A program made the position numbers and the translations under genes. Below the pieces are notes generated by a model. It was not told the DNA's origin. It worked only from the letters and a program-made list of their open reading frames with translations, and ran no database searches. From Phycisphaerales bacterium (GTDB lineage: Bacteria > Planctomycetota > Phycisphaerae > Tepidisphaerales > Tepidisphaeraceae), in the NCBI GenBank assembly GCA_028288945.1, contig JAQGHH010000200.1, positions 1-8,566 of the forward strand: a stretch of DNA of 8,566 nt, in the 5' to 3' direction. Positions 1 through 7,619 of this stretch are shown here, piece by piece. Position 1 is the first letter of the stretch. Each line of letters opens with the position of its first letter.

Positions 1-1091
1 AGCCGGGCTGGGAATTCCAGCCGGGCGGGAAGTGTGGCACGCAAGTTTCCGACTTGTTCCCCTACGTCCGCGAATGCATGGACGACGTCTGCCTGATCCG
101 CTCGATGCATGGGGACCACAACGACCACTTCCAGGCGACGCTCGGCATCCACACCGGATCGGTCACGTTCGCCCGGCCGTCGATCGGGTCGTGGGCGAGT
201 TACGGCTTGGGGACGGTGAATCAGAATTTACCGTCGTTCGTGGTGCTCGCGCCGTTCCTGCCGTACGCGGGGAGCCAGGTCTGGTCGAGCGACTTTCTGC
301 CCGGCTGCCACCAGGGCACGCGCGTACTCGCCGGCGCGGAGCCCATCCCCGATCTGGGCCGGCGTGCCCCGTCTCCGGGCGTGCAGGAAATGGAACTGGG
401 CCTGCTCGCGCAATTCAACAAGCGTCACCAGCAAAGCCATCTGAATAACCCTGCCCTAGCCGCCCGGATCAAGAGCTACGAGACGGCCTTCGGCATGCAG
501 ATGACCATGCCCGACGTGCTCGACCTCCGCGGCGAAACGGACGCCACGCTCGACCTCTACGGCCTCGAACGCGGCAGCACCAAAGGCTTCGCCTGGCAAT
601 GCCTCATGGCCCGCCGCCTGGTCGAACGCGGCGTGCGTTTCGTCGAACTCATCGACACCGGCTCCAACACCAATTGGGACAGCCACAGCAACATGAAGGA
701 CCACGCCGGCCTGGCCAAAAACGTGGACCAGCCGATCGCCGGCTTGCTCAAGGATCTGAAATCGCGGGGCATGCTCGAAGACACGCTGGTCGTCTGGACA
801 ACGGAGTTCGGCCGCACGCCCACGACGGATGCCCCGCTCGGCCGAAGCCACCACGCCGCGTGCTACGCGAGCTGGCTGGCGGGAGCCGGCGTGAAAGCCG
901 GGAGCGTCTACGGCGCCAGCGACGACTACGGCGACAAACCCGCCGAGAATCCCGTCCACGTCCACGACTTTCATGCGACGATTTTGCACCTGCTAGGCTT
1001 CGATCACACAAAGTTGACATTCCGCTACGCGGGGCGAGACTTCCGGCTGACGGACGTGGCGGGGAATGTGGTCAAGGGCGTGCTGTCCTGA
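1..1091 (+). CDS. DUF1501 family protein, 5' end cut by window
   Basis: The frame is open from the first complete codon at base 3 to the TGA at 1089-1091, giving 362 visible residues; the start lies outside the window. The first visible start-like codon (TTG at 54) is internal, because the residues before it (PGWEFQPGGK, CGTQVSDLFP) already read as family sequence. Recognisable DUF1501 motifs in order are SMHGDHNDH (102-128), NWDSH (672-686), TTEFGRTP (798-821), GRSHH (840-854) and a C-terminal block with VHDFHATILHLLGFDH, then RDFRLTDVAGNVV. DUF1501 belongs to the alkaline phosphatase/sulfatase-like superfamily, and the conserved Asp and His residues fit metal binding. Members are usually about 450-490 residues with a Tat-type leader, so roughly 100-130 residues are missing here. 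In planctomycetes they commonly follow a DUF1549/DUF1553 cytochrome-like gene, which would lie to the left. The substrate is unknown. The family call is firm and the enzymatic role is not. Confidence 0.93.
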   Translation, partial: PGWEFQPGGKCGTQVSDLFPYVRECMDDVCLIRSMHGDHNDHFQATLGIHTGSVTFARPSIGSWASYGLGTVNQNLPSFVVLAPFLPYAGSQVWSSDFLPGCHQGTRVLAGAEPIPDLGRRAPSPGVQEMELGLLAQFNKRHQQSHLNNPALAARIKSYETAFGMQMTMPDVLDLRGETDATLDLYGLERGSTKGFAWQCLMARRLVERGVRFVELIDTGSNTNWDSHSNMKDHAGLAKNVDQPIAGLLKDLKSRGMLEDTLVVWTTEFGRTPTTDAPLGRSHHAACYASWLAGAGVKAGSVYGASDDYGDKPAENPVHVHDFHATILHLLGFDHTKLTFRYAGRDFRLTDVAGNVVKGVLS

Positions 1092-1122
1092 TTCTCCCGG
1101 CACATTGCATTTACTGACGATC

Positions 1123-1128
1123 AGGGAG
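1123..1128 (+). promoter_or_regulatory. Ribosome binding site for the zinc-ribbon TPR gene
   Basis: AGGGAG lies 5 bases before the GTG at 1134. It supports that GTG as the start, which gives an N-terminus beginning (M)PQTINGCGTWYYGK, before the first cysteine pair. The gap between this gene and the DUF1501 gene is only 42 bases. No clear promoter or terminator was seen in it, so read-through from the DUF1501 gene is possible. Confidence 0.6.
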
Positions 1129-1133
1129 CTCGC

Positions 1134-3695
1134 GTGCCACAGACAATCAACGGGTGCGGCACTTGGTATTACGGGAAGAACAACCTCGTCTCGTACCCGG
1201 GCGTTTGCCGCGTTTGCGGGCGGCAGACGACGCTTAGCTCATACGACACGCGATTGTTCGCCGTCGTGGTGATGATTCCGCTGGTGCCCCTGCGGCGGTT
1301 GCGGATCATCGAGCAGTGCACGCTCTGCACGCGGCACGGCGTCATGCCGCTGGGCGATTGGCAGCGGGCGCAGCACCGGGCCGACGAGTCCATCGCCGCC
1401 TACAAGGCGAAGCCGCGTGATTTTCAGCGGGCGTTCGACGCCATGAAGGCGTGCGTCGAATTCCGCAATCTCCAACTCTTTTTGCAACTCGCCCCGGAGG
1501 TTGAACGGCACCTCTCAAGTGACCCCAAGGCGCTGGGCATGCTTGCGGAGGCGTACGGCCTGTTCAATCGGACCGAAGATTCCGCGCGGCTCTTGCATGC
1601 GGTGTTGGGACTCAAGGACGAAGACCAAACGCGCGAGGCGCTGGCCGCCTGCCTGCTGAAACTCGGACGGCCCGACGAGGCGGCGCCGTATCTGGAACAC
1701 GTCGCCGCCAAGGGAATCCCCGATCGCGTGGACGCGTTGTTCCAATTAGCTCAGGCCTATCAGGTCAAAGGAGAGCACGAGAAGGCGCTGGCCGCCTTCG
1801 GGCAGTGCGAGGCGATCAATCCCGCGATCGCCGACGACGCCACATTCATGCGATTGAAGGCCGCGTCGACGGGACGCCTCGGGACGCGCACCGCGGTTCT
1901 GCCCGGGCAGATCATGAAGCAGGCCCGCGCCGCGGCCGGCCGGCGAAAGTTCATGAAAGTGGCGCCGGTCGTCCTGGCCCTCGCGGCTGTCGCGTACCTC
2001 GCGCTGGCGTGGATCGAAGGGAAAAACCAACGCGTCTTTCTGGCCAACGGCCTGAGCCGGCCCTACACCGTTCAACTCAACGGCGTAAGCTACGTGCTTC
2101 AGCCGACGAGCACGATGAAGGTTCGGTTGCCCGAAGGGGACGTGAGCGTTGCCATCGTCGGCGCACCCCCGCAAGTGCCCGCCGAGACGCTTTCGATTCG
2201 CACGCCCTTTCTGAGCCGTCCACTGTCCAACCGTGCGCTGGTCATCAATCCCGATCGCACGGCGATCTTCCGACGGACACGGGCGTCATATTCGGCCGAC
2301 CATGGCGATTCCTCGCAGGATCAGGCGCAAAGCACCTTCAGCGGCGGGGAAGCCCTGCAGCAGTTCGACGGGCTCGATTACGTCTTCGAGGACTTCCCCA
2401 GATCCATCAGCATGAGTTCGGGAACGCGCGCCGTCACCAAGGACGGCTTGTTCCTGATGGACAAGGCGCAGCCTTTGGCGGCGGCCAGCATGCTGATGGC
2501 GGTCGCCGACCAACTGGGCGAAGGCGCGTTCACGCGGATTGTGCAACGTCACGCTTTGCTCGAGCCGGAGGCGGCGGAATTCATCATGCTCCTGCATCGG
2601 GCGATGAAGCCGCGGGAAATGGCCGATTTCCTGCGGCCCGACCTGGGCCGGCGCCCGATCCGGATGCACTGGCACCGCGCCTACCAAAGCGCCATGTCGG
2701 AATCGGGACTGGACGAGCAAGCCGTCCGTGAGTACGGCGCAATGCTTAAGGGCGAGCCGCAAAGCAAGGACCTCGTGTACCTCGCCGGGCGGGCCATGCT
2801 GGATATCGACCAGTCGCTTGAGCTTTACCACAAGGCCGTCGAGGGCGATGCCCCGTGCGCGTACGCGTTTTATTCGCTCAGCGGCTACCACCTTTCAAAC
2901 GGGGAATTTCACGAGGCGGCCATGAATGCCGAACGGGCGCTGCATCTTCTGCCCGGCGACACCAGCGTGAAATGGCAATGGACGCGAGCCGCGGTCGCCG
3001 ACCGTCAATTCGACAAGGCGCTGGACGCGGTTCTTGGCGGCGAAAGCGCTCCCCTGCCGATGTGCATGCCCGCATACCAGGACGAGGCCTACATCCGCAC
3101 CTTGCAAGGCCGTGCCAACGACGCCAGCGAGGTCGTCGCGAACGTCCGACTGCGGTTCATGCAATCGCCCGAAATGGCGGCGGTGCTGGCCCGTCAGATC
3201 GAAGCACAAAACCAATACTGCGCGGGCGATGTTACCGGTTTCTCCCAAACGCTCGCGAAGTCGCCCGTGACGAACGATCTGTTCAAGGCCCACCTGTCGA
3301 ATGGAGACCTGACCGCGGCGGAACAGGATATGAAGCAGGGCGGGCAGGAAGTGGAGGCCGTGCACCATTTACTGCTCTATATTGCGGCGTTGCAGCACGA
3401 CGCGAGCGAAGTGGCGGAGCGACATTTGAAGGCGGCGATTGAATCAATGACCAAGGGCAGTTTCGAGGAGAGGTCGTACGCCGCGGCCCTGAGCGGCAAA
3501 GGCGGACTGCCGGTCAAAAATGTGCTGCGGTTGCGCGAACTGCCAGAACAGAAGGTTGTAATCCTGACGGCCCTGGGCCTGCGCGATCCCGGATCGCGCG
3601 AGGCCTGTTTCGCCATGGCGCGGAAGCTGAATTACGACACGCGTTTTCCGTATCTGCTGCTGAAGGCTGCCCTCGACCCGCAGGCGAAGCCCTGA
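1134..3695 (+). CDS. Zinc-ribbon, single-pass membrane TPR-repeat protein
   Basis: This is an 853-residue protein starting at GTG. The N-terminus has two CxxC pairs, C25-C28 and C62-C65, that look like a split zinc ribbon. Between them lies a hydrophobic stretch (about 41-53, LFAVVVMIPLVPL). Helical TPR-like repeats follow at about 130-235, then a basic segment and one strong transmembrane helix at about 276-293. Next comes a beta-rich domain (about 297-385, from VFLANGLSRPYTVQLNG to the INPDRTAIF region), and then a long helical TPR-like region (about 440-853, clearest at 545-640). The simplest topology is a cytoplasmic zinc ribbon and first TPRs with the beta domain and main TPR array outside, but this is inferred. 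Zinc-ribbon/TPR proteins of this layout occur in planctomycetes and related bacteria without an assigned function. The TPRs point to a scaffold or partner-binding role. The next gene, a membrane M48 peptidase, starts one base after this stop, so it is the obvious candidate partner. Confidence 0.85.
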   Translation: MPQTINGCGTWYYGKNNLVSYPGVCRVCGRQTTLSSYDTRLFAVVVMIPLVPLRRLRIIEQCTLCTRHGVMPLGDWQRAQHRADESIAAYKAKPRDFQRAFDAMKACVEFRNLQLFLQLAPEVERHLSSDPKALGMLAEAYGLFNRTEDSARLLHAVLGLKDEDQTREALAACLLKLGRPDEAAPYLEHVAAKGIPDRVDALFQLAQAYQVKGEHEKALAAFGQCEAINPAIADDATFMRLKAASTGRLGTRTAVLPGQIMKQARAAAGRRKFMKVAPVVLALAAVAYLALAWIEGKNQRVFLANGLSRPYTVQLNGVSYVLQPTSTMKVRLPEGDVSVAIVGAPPQVPAETLSIRTPFLSRPLSNRALVINPDRTAIFRRTRASYSADHGDSSQDQAQSTFSGGEALQQFDGLDYVFEDFPRSISMSSGTRAVTKDGLFLMDKAQPLAAASMLMAVADQLGEGAFTRIVQRHALLEPEAAEFIMLLHRAMKPREMADFLRPDLGRRPIRMHWHRAYQSAMSESGLDEQAVREYGAMLKGEPQSKDLVYLAGRAMLDIDQSLELYHKAVEGDAPCAYAFYSLSGYHLSNGEFHEAAMNAERALHLLPGDTSVKWQWTRAAVADRQFDKALDAVLGGESAPLPMCMPAYQDEAYIRTLQGRANDASEVVANVRLRFMQSPEMAAVLARQIEAQNQYCAGDVTGFSQTLAKSPVTNDLFKAHLSNGDLTAAEQDMKQGGQEVEAVHHLLLYIAALQHDASEVAERHLKAAIESMTKGSFEERSYAAALSGKGGLPVKNVLRLRELPEQKVVILTALGLRDPGSREACFAMARKLNYDTRFPYLLLKAALDPQAKP

Positions 3696-3696
3696 G

Positions 3697-5625
3697 ATGG
3701 CGAGTTCAGACGAAAACCGCCGCGCCCGCCTGGCGTTCTTGGAATCGGAGGCGCGGACCCGCCCGCGCCGTCACGCACTGCGCCTCTTTGCGATCGTCGC
3801 CTTGGGTTACCTCTATCCCCTCTTCCTACTGGCGGCCAGCTTTGGTCTCATCTTGCTTGTCATGGCGATTGCACCGCTCGCCTGGCAGTCCATGAGCGGG
3901 GAGGGGATGATCGTTTTCGGGTTGGCGTTGTTCGCGCTGCTCCTGGTCGCCGCGGCGGTCCTTCAAACATTTTGGGTGCGCCTGCCCGTCCCCGATGGCC
4001 ACCCCCTGCGGCCCGACGAAGCAGGGCCGTTGCGCGCGATGATCGAGGAGGAGCGTATGGCGGCGGGCGCGCCGCGGGTGCATCACATCCATATCAACGC
4101 GGAACTCAACGCCGCGGTGGCGCAGCGGCACCGGTTCCAATTCTGGGGGCCGCGCACCAATTACCTGATCGTCGGCGTCCCGCTCCTGCTCGCCCTGACG
4201 CCCGGGCAATTCCGGGCGGTATTGGCGCACGAGTTCGGACATCTCGGCCGGCGACACACCAGCTTCGGCGCATGGATTTACCGGATCCAGCACACCTGGC
4301 AATCGCTGGCTGCACCCTTCGCGCGGGCCCGACGGATGCGCGCACTGGGTATGGGATGGTTCGTCAAGATGTACGCCCCTTACCTGCACACGGGCACTCT
4401 GGCCCTCCGCCGGCTGCATGAATACGACGCCGACCAACGCGGTCCGAAGTCGGAGGGAAAGGAAGGAACGGCCCGGGCGCTCATAGCCATCAGTTGGGCA
4501 GGATATCGCATGGGCGCTTCGTTCTGGCCGGCGGTGGTGCGGGAGTCGGCAGCGGACCCGATCCCACCCGCCGACATACTCGGCCGAATCACACAGCTTT
4601 TCGCTTCGGCCCCTCGGCCTGAGGAAGTTCGCTGCTGGCGGGCGCGCGAGCGGGCGGCCCGTACTCCCGTCACCTCCGAACATCCGTGTCTGGCCGACCG
4701 CCTCGAAGCCTTGGGCTGCCGTCAGGTGCTGGACTACGAATCCGACGACCGTCTGACCGACTCCCTTAGCGCAAGTCTGGCCGCTGAAGATTCCGCCATC
4801 GGGCTGTTGGGTGATTGCCGCCCGCGTATTTGGGCGCTGGCGAACGCCACGTGGAAGGCGACGGCCATCGGACGGTGGAGGCACGAAAACGCGGTCGCGC
4901 GCGGAATCATGGAGCGTCTGGCCATCGTGCCCGATGGCGACCCAGCGCAATCGTCGGCCGACCGTGAATGGGAACAAATTCAGTACAAGGCGAGGTACGC
5001 GCACCCTGACGAGGCGGTCGCAATTCTTAAGGATTTCCGCACCCGCTTTTGCGACCACGCGTCGTCAAGCTTCACGCTGGGCCGACTGCTGCTGGACAGG
5101 GACGACGAAGCGGTCGCCGTAGACGAGTTTGAGACGGCCATGCGGCACGACAGCGGGTATATCGCGCCGTCGCTCTACTTGTTGCTGGAGTACTACCGCG
5201 AAAGCGGCCGGGACCAGGAGGCCGACGCGATCCGAGTCCGTCTGGAGGCGCACGAGCGCGAGCTGGCACTGGCTCGAAAGGAACGCCTGCTCGTCAAGCG
5301 GCGCGACCGCTTTGTGCCCCACGGATTGTCCGCCGAAGAAGCGGAAAAAGTGCGTAGTATCGTACACCGATATCCGCAGGTGCGGGCGGCCTATCTGGCC
5401 AGAAAGCAAGTGCGGCTATTCAGCGACAAGCCCAGCTACGTCCTGGCGATCCGCCGGCGGGGCCGTCTTATGGAAGACCGCAAGTCGAGCAAACGGCTGA
5501 CAGATTGCCTGCACTCGCAAATGGAGATCCCCTGCGCGATCGCAATGCTCAACAAATTGCCGCGCGGCGTCCGCAAGCGATTGATCGAGGCCTGCCCGGC
5601 ACCATTGTTCGATTCGGCGGAATAG
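3697..5625 (+). CDS. Membrane M48-family zinc metallopeptidase with C-terminal TPR-like repeats
   Basis: This is a 642-residue protein. Two hydrophobic segments (about 29-60 and 70-91) are likely transmembrane helices. The catalytic motif HEFGH is at 178-182 (zinc ligands H178 and H182, catalytic E179). HEYDAD at 241-246 supplies the third zinc ligand E242 and the conserved D246. HPCLADRLEALG at 329-340 matches the conserved block near the end of the M48 domain. All residues expected for activity are present. The part after about residue 420 is helical, with TPR-like signatures (about 455-515, including DEFETAMRHDSGYIAPSLYL) and a basic C-terminus. M48 enzymes such as HtpX, Oma1 and Ste24 cleave membrane or misfolded proteins; the substrate here is unknown. 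The ATG follows the previous stop as TGAGATG and no strong Shine-Dalgarno is visible, so translation probably depends on re-initiation from the upstream TPR gene. Confidence 0.92.
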   Translation: MASSDENRRARLAFLESEARTRPRRHALRLFAIVALGYLYPLFLLAASFGLILLVMAIAPLAWQSMSGEGMIVFGLALFALLLVAAAVLQTFWVRLPVPDGHPLRPDEAGPLRAMIEEERMAAGAPRVHHIHINAELNAAVAQRHRFQFWGPRTNYLIVGVPLLLALTPGQFRAVLAHEFGHLGRRHTSFGAWIYRIQHTWQSLAAPFARARRMRALGMGWFVKMYAPYLHTGTLALRRLHEYDADQRGPKSEGKEGTARALIAISWAGYRMGASFWPAVVRESAADPIPPADILGRITQLFASAPRPEEVRCWRARERAARTPVTSEHPCLADRLEALGCRQVLDYESDDRLTDSLSASLAAEDSAIGLLGDCRPRIWALANATWKATAIGRWRHENAVARGIMERLAIVPDGDPAQSSADREWEQIQYKARYAHPDEAVAILKDFRTRFCDHASSSFTLGRLLLDRDDEAVAVDEFETAMRHDSGYIAPSLYLLLEYYRESGRDQEADAIRVRLEAHERELALARKERLLVKRRDRFVPHGLSAEEAEKVRSIVHRYPQVRAAYLARKQVRLFSDKPSYVLAIRRRGRLMEDRKSSKRLTDCLHSQMEIPCAIAMLNKLPRGVRKRLIEACPAPLFDSAE

Positions 5626-5628
5626 CGA

Positions 5629-5643
5629 GCGCCTCTCAGGCGC
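5629..5643. other. Small GC-rich stem-loop at a convergent gene junction
   Basis: GCGCCT, a 3-base loop CTC and AGGCGC form a perfect 6-base-pair stem. It lies 4 bases after the M48 stop and spans the toxin gene stop (5636-5638). No T-run follows on either strand, so it does not meet the usual pattern for an intrinsic terminator. It could still stabilise the 3' ends of the two converging transcripts. A chance hairpin in GC-rich DNA cannot be excluded. Confidence 0.3.
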
Positions 5644-5911
5644 CGAGCGTCCTGGAATGGTGTCCGATTTCCAGAACATCTAGCCTCTCCATCTGCACAC
5701 CCAAACGGACGGTGACAAACACGTAGTGCCGGATTTCGTTCCGCTCACAAACGATATCATGCACCACTGTGCCGCCCGCACTTTGCCGCTTGATCATAGT
5801 TGGGCGGCGGGCGATCTCGTCGATCGCGTCAAGAACGTCTTCTTGCAGGAGTAGATCGAGCCGCTCAAGCCCGGCGCGGGCATCAGCGGTGAAGGCGAGA
5901 CTGAAGCTCAT
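5636..5911 (-). CDS. RelE/ParE-like toxin of a type II toxin-antitoxin pair (probable)
   Basis: This is a 91-residue protein starting at the ATG at 5911, with a purine-rich GGGGGAAA 6-9 bases upstream. The layout fits the RelE/ParE fold: an N-terminal strand (FSLAFTADARAGLERL), two helices to about residue 36, a proline-bearing turn (RRPTM), and then C-terminal strands NEIRHYVFVTVRL and ERLDVLEIGHHSR. The final beta strand with IGHxxR is typical of the superfamily, in which a basic or histidine residue near the end often matters for RNase or gyrase poisoning. R61 and H84 are candidates here. The length is normal for such toxins (85-110 residues). The gene overlaps the upstream antitoxin-like gene by 29 bases, as in many toxin-antitoxin operons. 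Whether it acts on mRNA like RelE or on gyrase like ParE cannot be read from the sequence. The fold call is by pattern, without alignment. Confidence 0.68.
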   Translation of the reverse strand: MSFSLAFTADARAGLERLDLLLQEDVLDAIDEIARRPTMIKRQSAGGTVVHDIVCERNEIRHYVFVTVRLGVQMERLDVLEIGHHSRTLGA

Positions 5912-6317
5912 TGCGGATTTCCCCCGCCATCACGACGTTGCCCTGTTTCGACTGTTCGATGCCGCGGGCAATGTCTTCGAGCGAAACGCTCAGCATCGCC
6001 ATCGTGCGACCATGCCAGTCGCGCAGCGTGTCGGCCCCTTCGACGTTCCTTCCCGCACGCTCTAGCCGGGCGATTCGGGTAAGAATGCGCTCGGCTTCCT
6101 GGGCGCGCTCCTCGTACATGAGCCGCAGCACGATGGCGGCTTCAGTGTCAAAAGCATCGTCGTCCGGTGCGCCCGATGAAACACACGTCTCGTCCAGTTC
6201 CTGAATTTGCTCGAAGCCTTGGATGGCGGATGCCACGATCTTCTCGGCGATCTCATAAAGCCGCGCTTGTGGCTCAGCGGATGCTGCCATCAGATCAAAT
6301 AGTGGAAGTGCGGTCAT
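5883..6317 (-). CDS. Helical antitoxin-like protein paired with the RelE/ParE-like toxin
   Basis: This is a 144-residue protein when started at the ATG at 6317 (MTALPLFDL). A TTG at 6404 in the same frame would add 29 residues. It is rejected because it falls inside the upstream direct repeat and the added residues look unlike protein sequence. The protein is acidic and almost entirely helical: helices at about 14-42, 55-88 and 96-108, then a tail at 112-142 (SLEDIARGIEQSKQGNVV, then GEIRNELQSRL). That tail resembles the G-[ED]-V-x-[PS]-x-E-E-[LV]-x-x-E-L-R ends of ParD- and Phd-like antitoxins. At 144 residues it is longer than most antitoxins (60-90), and no obvious ribbon-helix-helix or AbrB DNA-binding motif is seen at the N-terminus. 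The antitoxin role is inferred from the tail, the gene order and the 29-base overlap. The Shine-Dalgarno is weak. The alternative is an unrelated helical protein of unknown function. Confidence 0.62.
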   Translation of the reverse strand: MTALPLFDLMAASAEPQARLYEIAEKIVASAIQGFEQIQELDETCVSSGAPDDDAFDTEAAIVLRLMYEERAQEAERILTRIARLERAGRNVEGADTLRDWHGRTMAMLSVSLEDIARGIEQSKQGNVVMAGEIRNELQSRLHR

Positions 6318-6328
6318 ACGGAATTTAC

Positions 6329-6406
6329 CAACTTGTGCAATTGTACGATGTTCCGCGCGCGATAGGCAATGAATTCCCGGAATCCGGCTACACAACTTGC
6401 GCAATT
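6329..6406 (-). promoter_or_regulatory. Candidate operator/promoter region of the toxin-antitoxin operon
   Basis: On the + strand CAACTTGTGCAATT (6329-6342) recurs as CAACTTGCGCAATT (6393-6406), 13 of 14 bases identical and 64 bases apart, about six helical turns. Each copy holds a palindromic or nearly palindromic core (TTGCGCAA, TTGTGCAA). A further 11-base palindrome ATTCCCGGAAT lies between them (6373-6383). A weak - strand promoter is possible: TTGCCT (6369-6364), 17 bases, then GTACAA (6346-6341), which would place the -10 box against the proximal repeat. Position and symmetry fit an autoregulated toxin-antitoxin promoter. The repeats are seen directly; the promoter and operator roles are inferred. 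Confidence 0.42.
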
Positions 6407-6415
6407 CATAATCGC

Positions 6416-6447
6416 TTTTACTCTTTACCCTTTACTCTTCACTCTTA

Positions 6448-6450
<3 letters not shown>
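6416..6450 (+). repeat. Degenerate heptamer tandem repeat over the MoxR gene stop codon
   Basis: Five consecutive 7-base units read TTTTACT, CTTTACC, CTTTACT, CTTCACT and CTTATCA on the + strand, with consensus CTTTACT. The last unit contains the MoxR stop (TCA at 6448-6450 on +), and on the - strand the run supplies further stops directly after TGA (TGATAAGAGTGA). It is much less GC-rich than the genes around it. Heptamer short tandem repeats are known in other bacteria, notably cyanobacteria. The start of this run (TTTTACTC) is also found in the inverted repeat upstream of the MoxR gene. Confidence 0.6.
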
Positions 6451-7500
<1,050 letters not shown>

Positions 7501-7505
7501 GGAAG

Positions 7506-7510
7506 TCCTC
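7506..7510 (-). promoter_or_regulatory. Ribosome binding site for the MoxR gene
   Basis: GAGGA on the - strand (TCCTC on +) lies 5 bases before the ATG at 7500. It decides the start in favour of MPVSASIEST over the upstream ATG at 7521. It lies 11 bases beyond the foot of the inverted repeat, so a folded hairpin would leave it exposed. Confidence 0.65.
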
Positions 7511-7521
7511 GAAGCATACAT

Positions 7522-7578
7522 GATGAGTGATGAGTAAAACGTGACATAAGGACGTTGTCACGTTTTACATCACTCATC
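7522..7578. repeat. Large near-perfect inverted repeat between the MoxR gene and its upstream neighbour
   Basis: The left arm is 7522-7546 (25 bases, beginning GATGAGTGATGAGTAAAA). The right arm is 7556-7578 (23 bases, ending TTTTACATCACTCATC). The right arm's reverse complement matches the left over its whole length except for a 2-base insertion in the left arm. The spacer is 9 bases (TAAGGACGT). The arms contain heptamer-like units (GATGAGT twice in the left arm) and share TTTTACTC with the repeat at 6416. As RNA it would form a stem of about 23 base pairs in the leader of the MoxR transcript. No T-run follows on either strand, so it is not a standard terminator. A miniature mobile repeat, an mRNA-stabilising element or a protein-binding site are possible. 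Confidence 0.8.
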
Positions 7579-7619
7579 TTTCCTGCACGAAATTCGTGGC
7601 ACAGGGAAGATCTCACCCC

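Noticed and set aside
54..56. TTG as the true start of the DUF1501 gene
   Set aside because: The reading frame is open to the left edge, and the codons before it encode residues typical of the family, so the gene begins outside the window.
2286..2891. Open frame of about 201 codons on the - strand inside the TPR gene
   Set aside because: It is a shadow frame in GC-rich DNA with no start signal and no domain, and the TPR frame is continuous through it.
3581..3599. Perfect 9-base-arm palindrome GCGCGATCC-C-GGATCGCGC
   Set aside because: It lies inside the coding sequence of the TPR gene (LRDPGSR) and is made of GC-rich codons and common GATC/CGCG words. Coding bias makes it plausible by chance, and nothing near it suggests a function.
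3826..5058. Long open frame of about 410 codons on the - strand, antisense to the M48 gene
   Set aside because: It is a by-product of GC-rich codon use. The + strand frame has full M48 motifs, while the antisense translation is rich in Arg, Gly and Pro and has no recognisable domain.
7519..7521. ATG as the start of the MoxR gene
   Set aside because: It lies at the foot of the hairpin repeat with no accessible Shine-Dalgarno. The ATG at 7500 has GAGGA at a 5-base spacing, and the 7 extra residues (MYASRTS) look like translated leader.
7522..7578. Intrinsic terminator after the upstream membrane-protein gene
   Set aside because: The stem is long enough, but no T-run follows it on the - strand (ATGTATGC instead) and the stem is not especially GC-rich. 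Recorded as an inverted repeat only.
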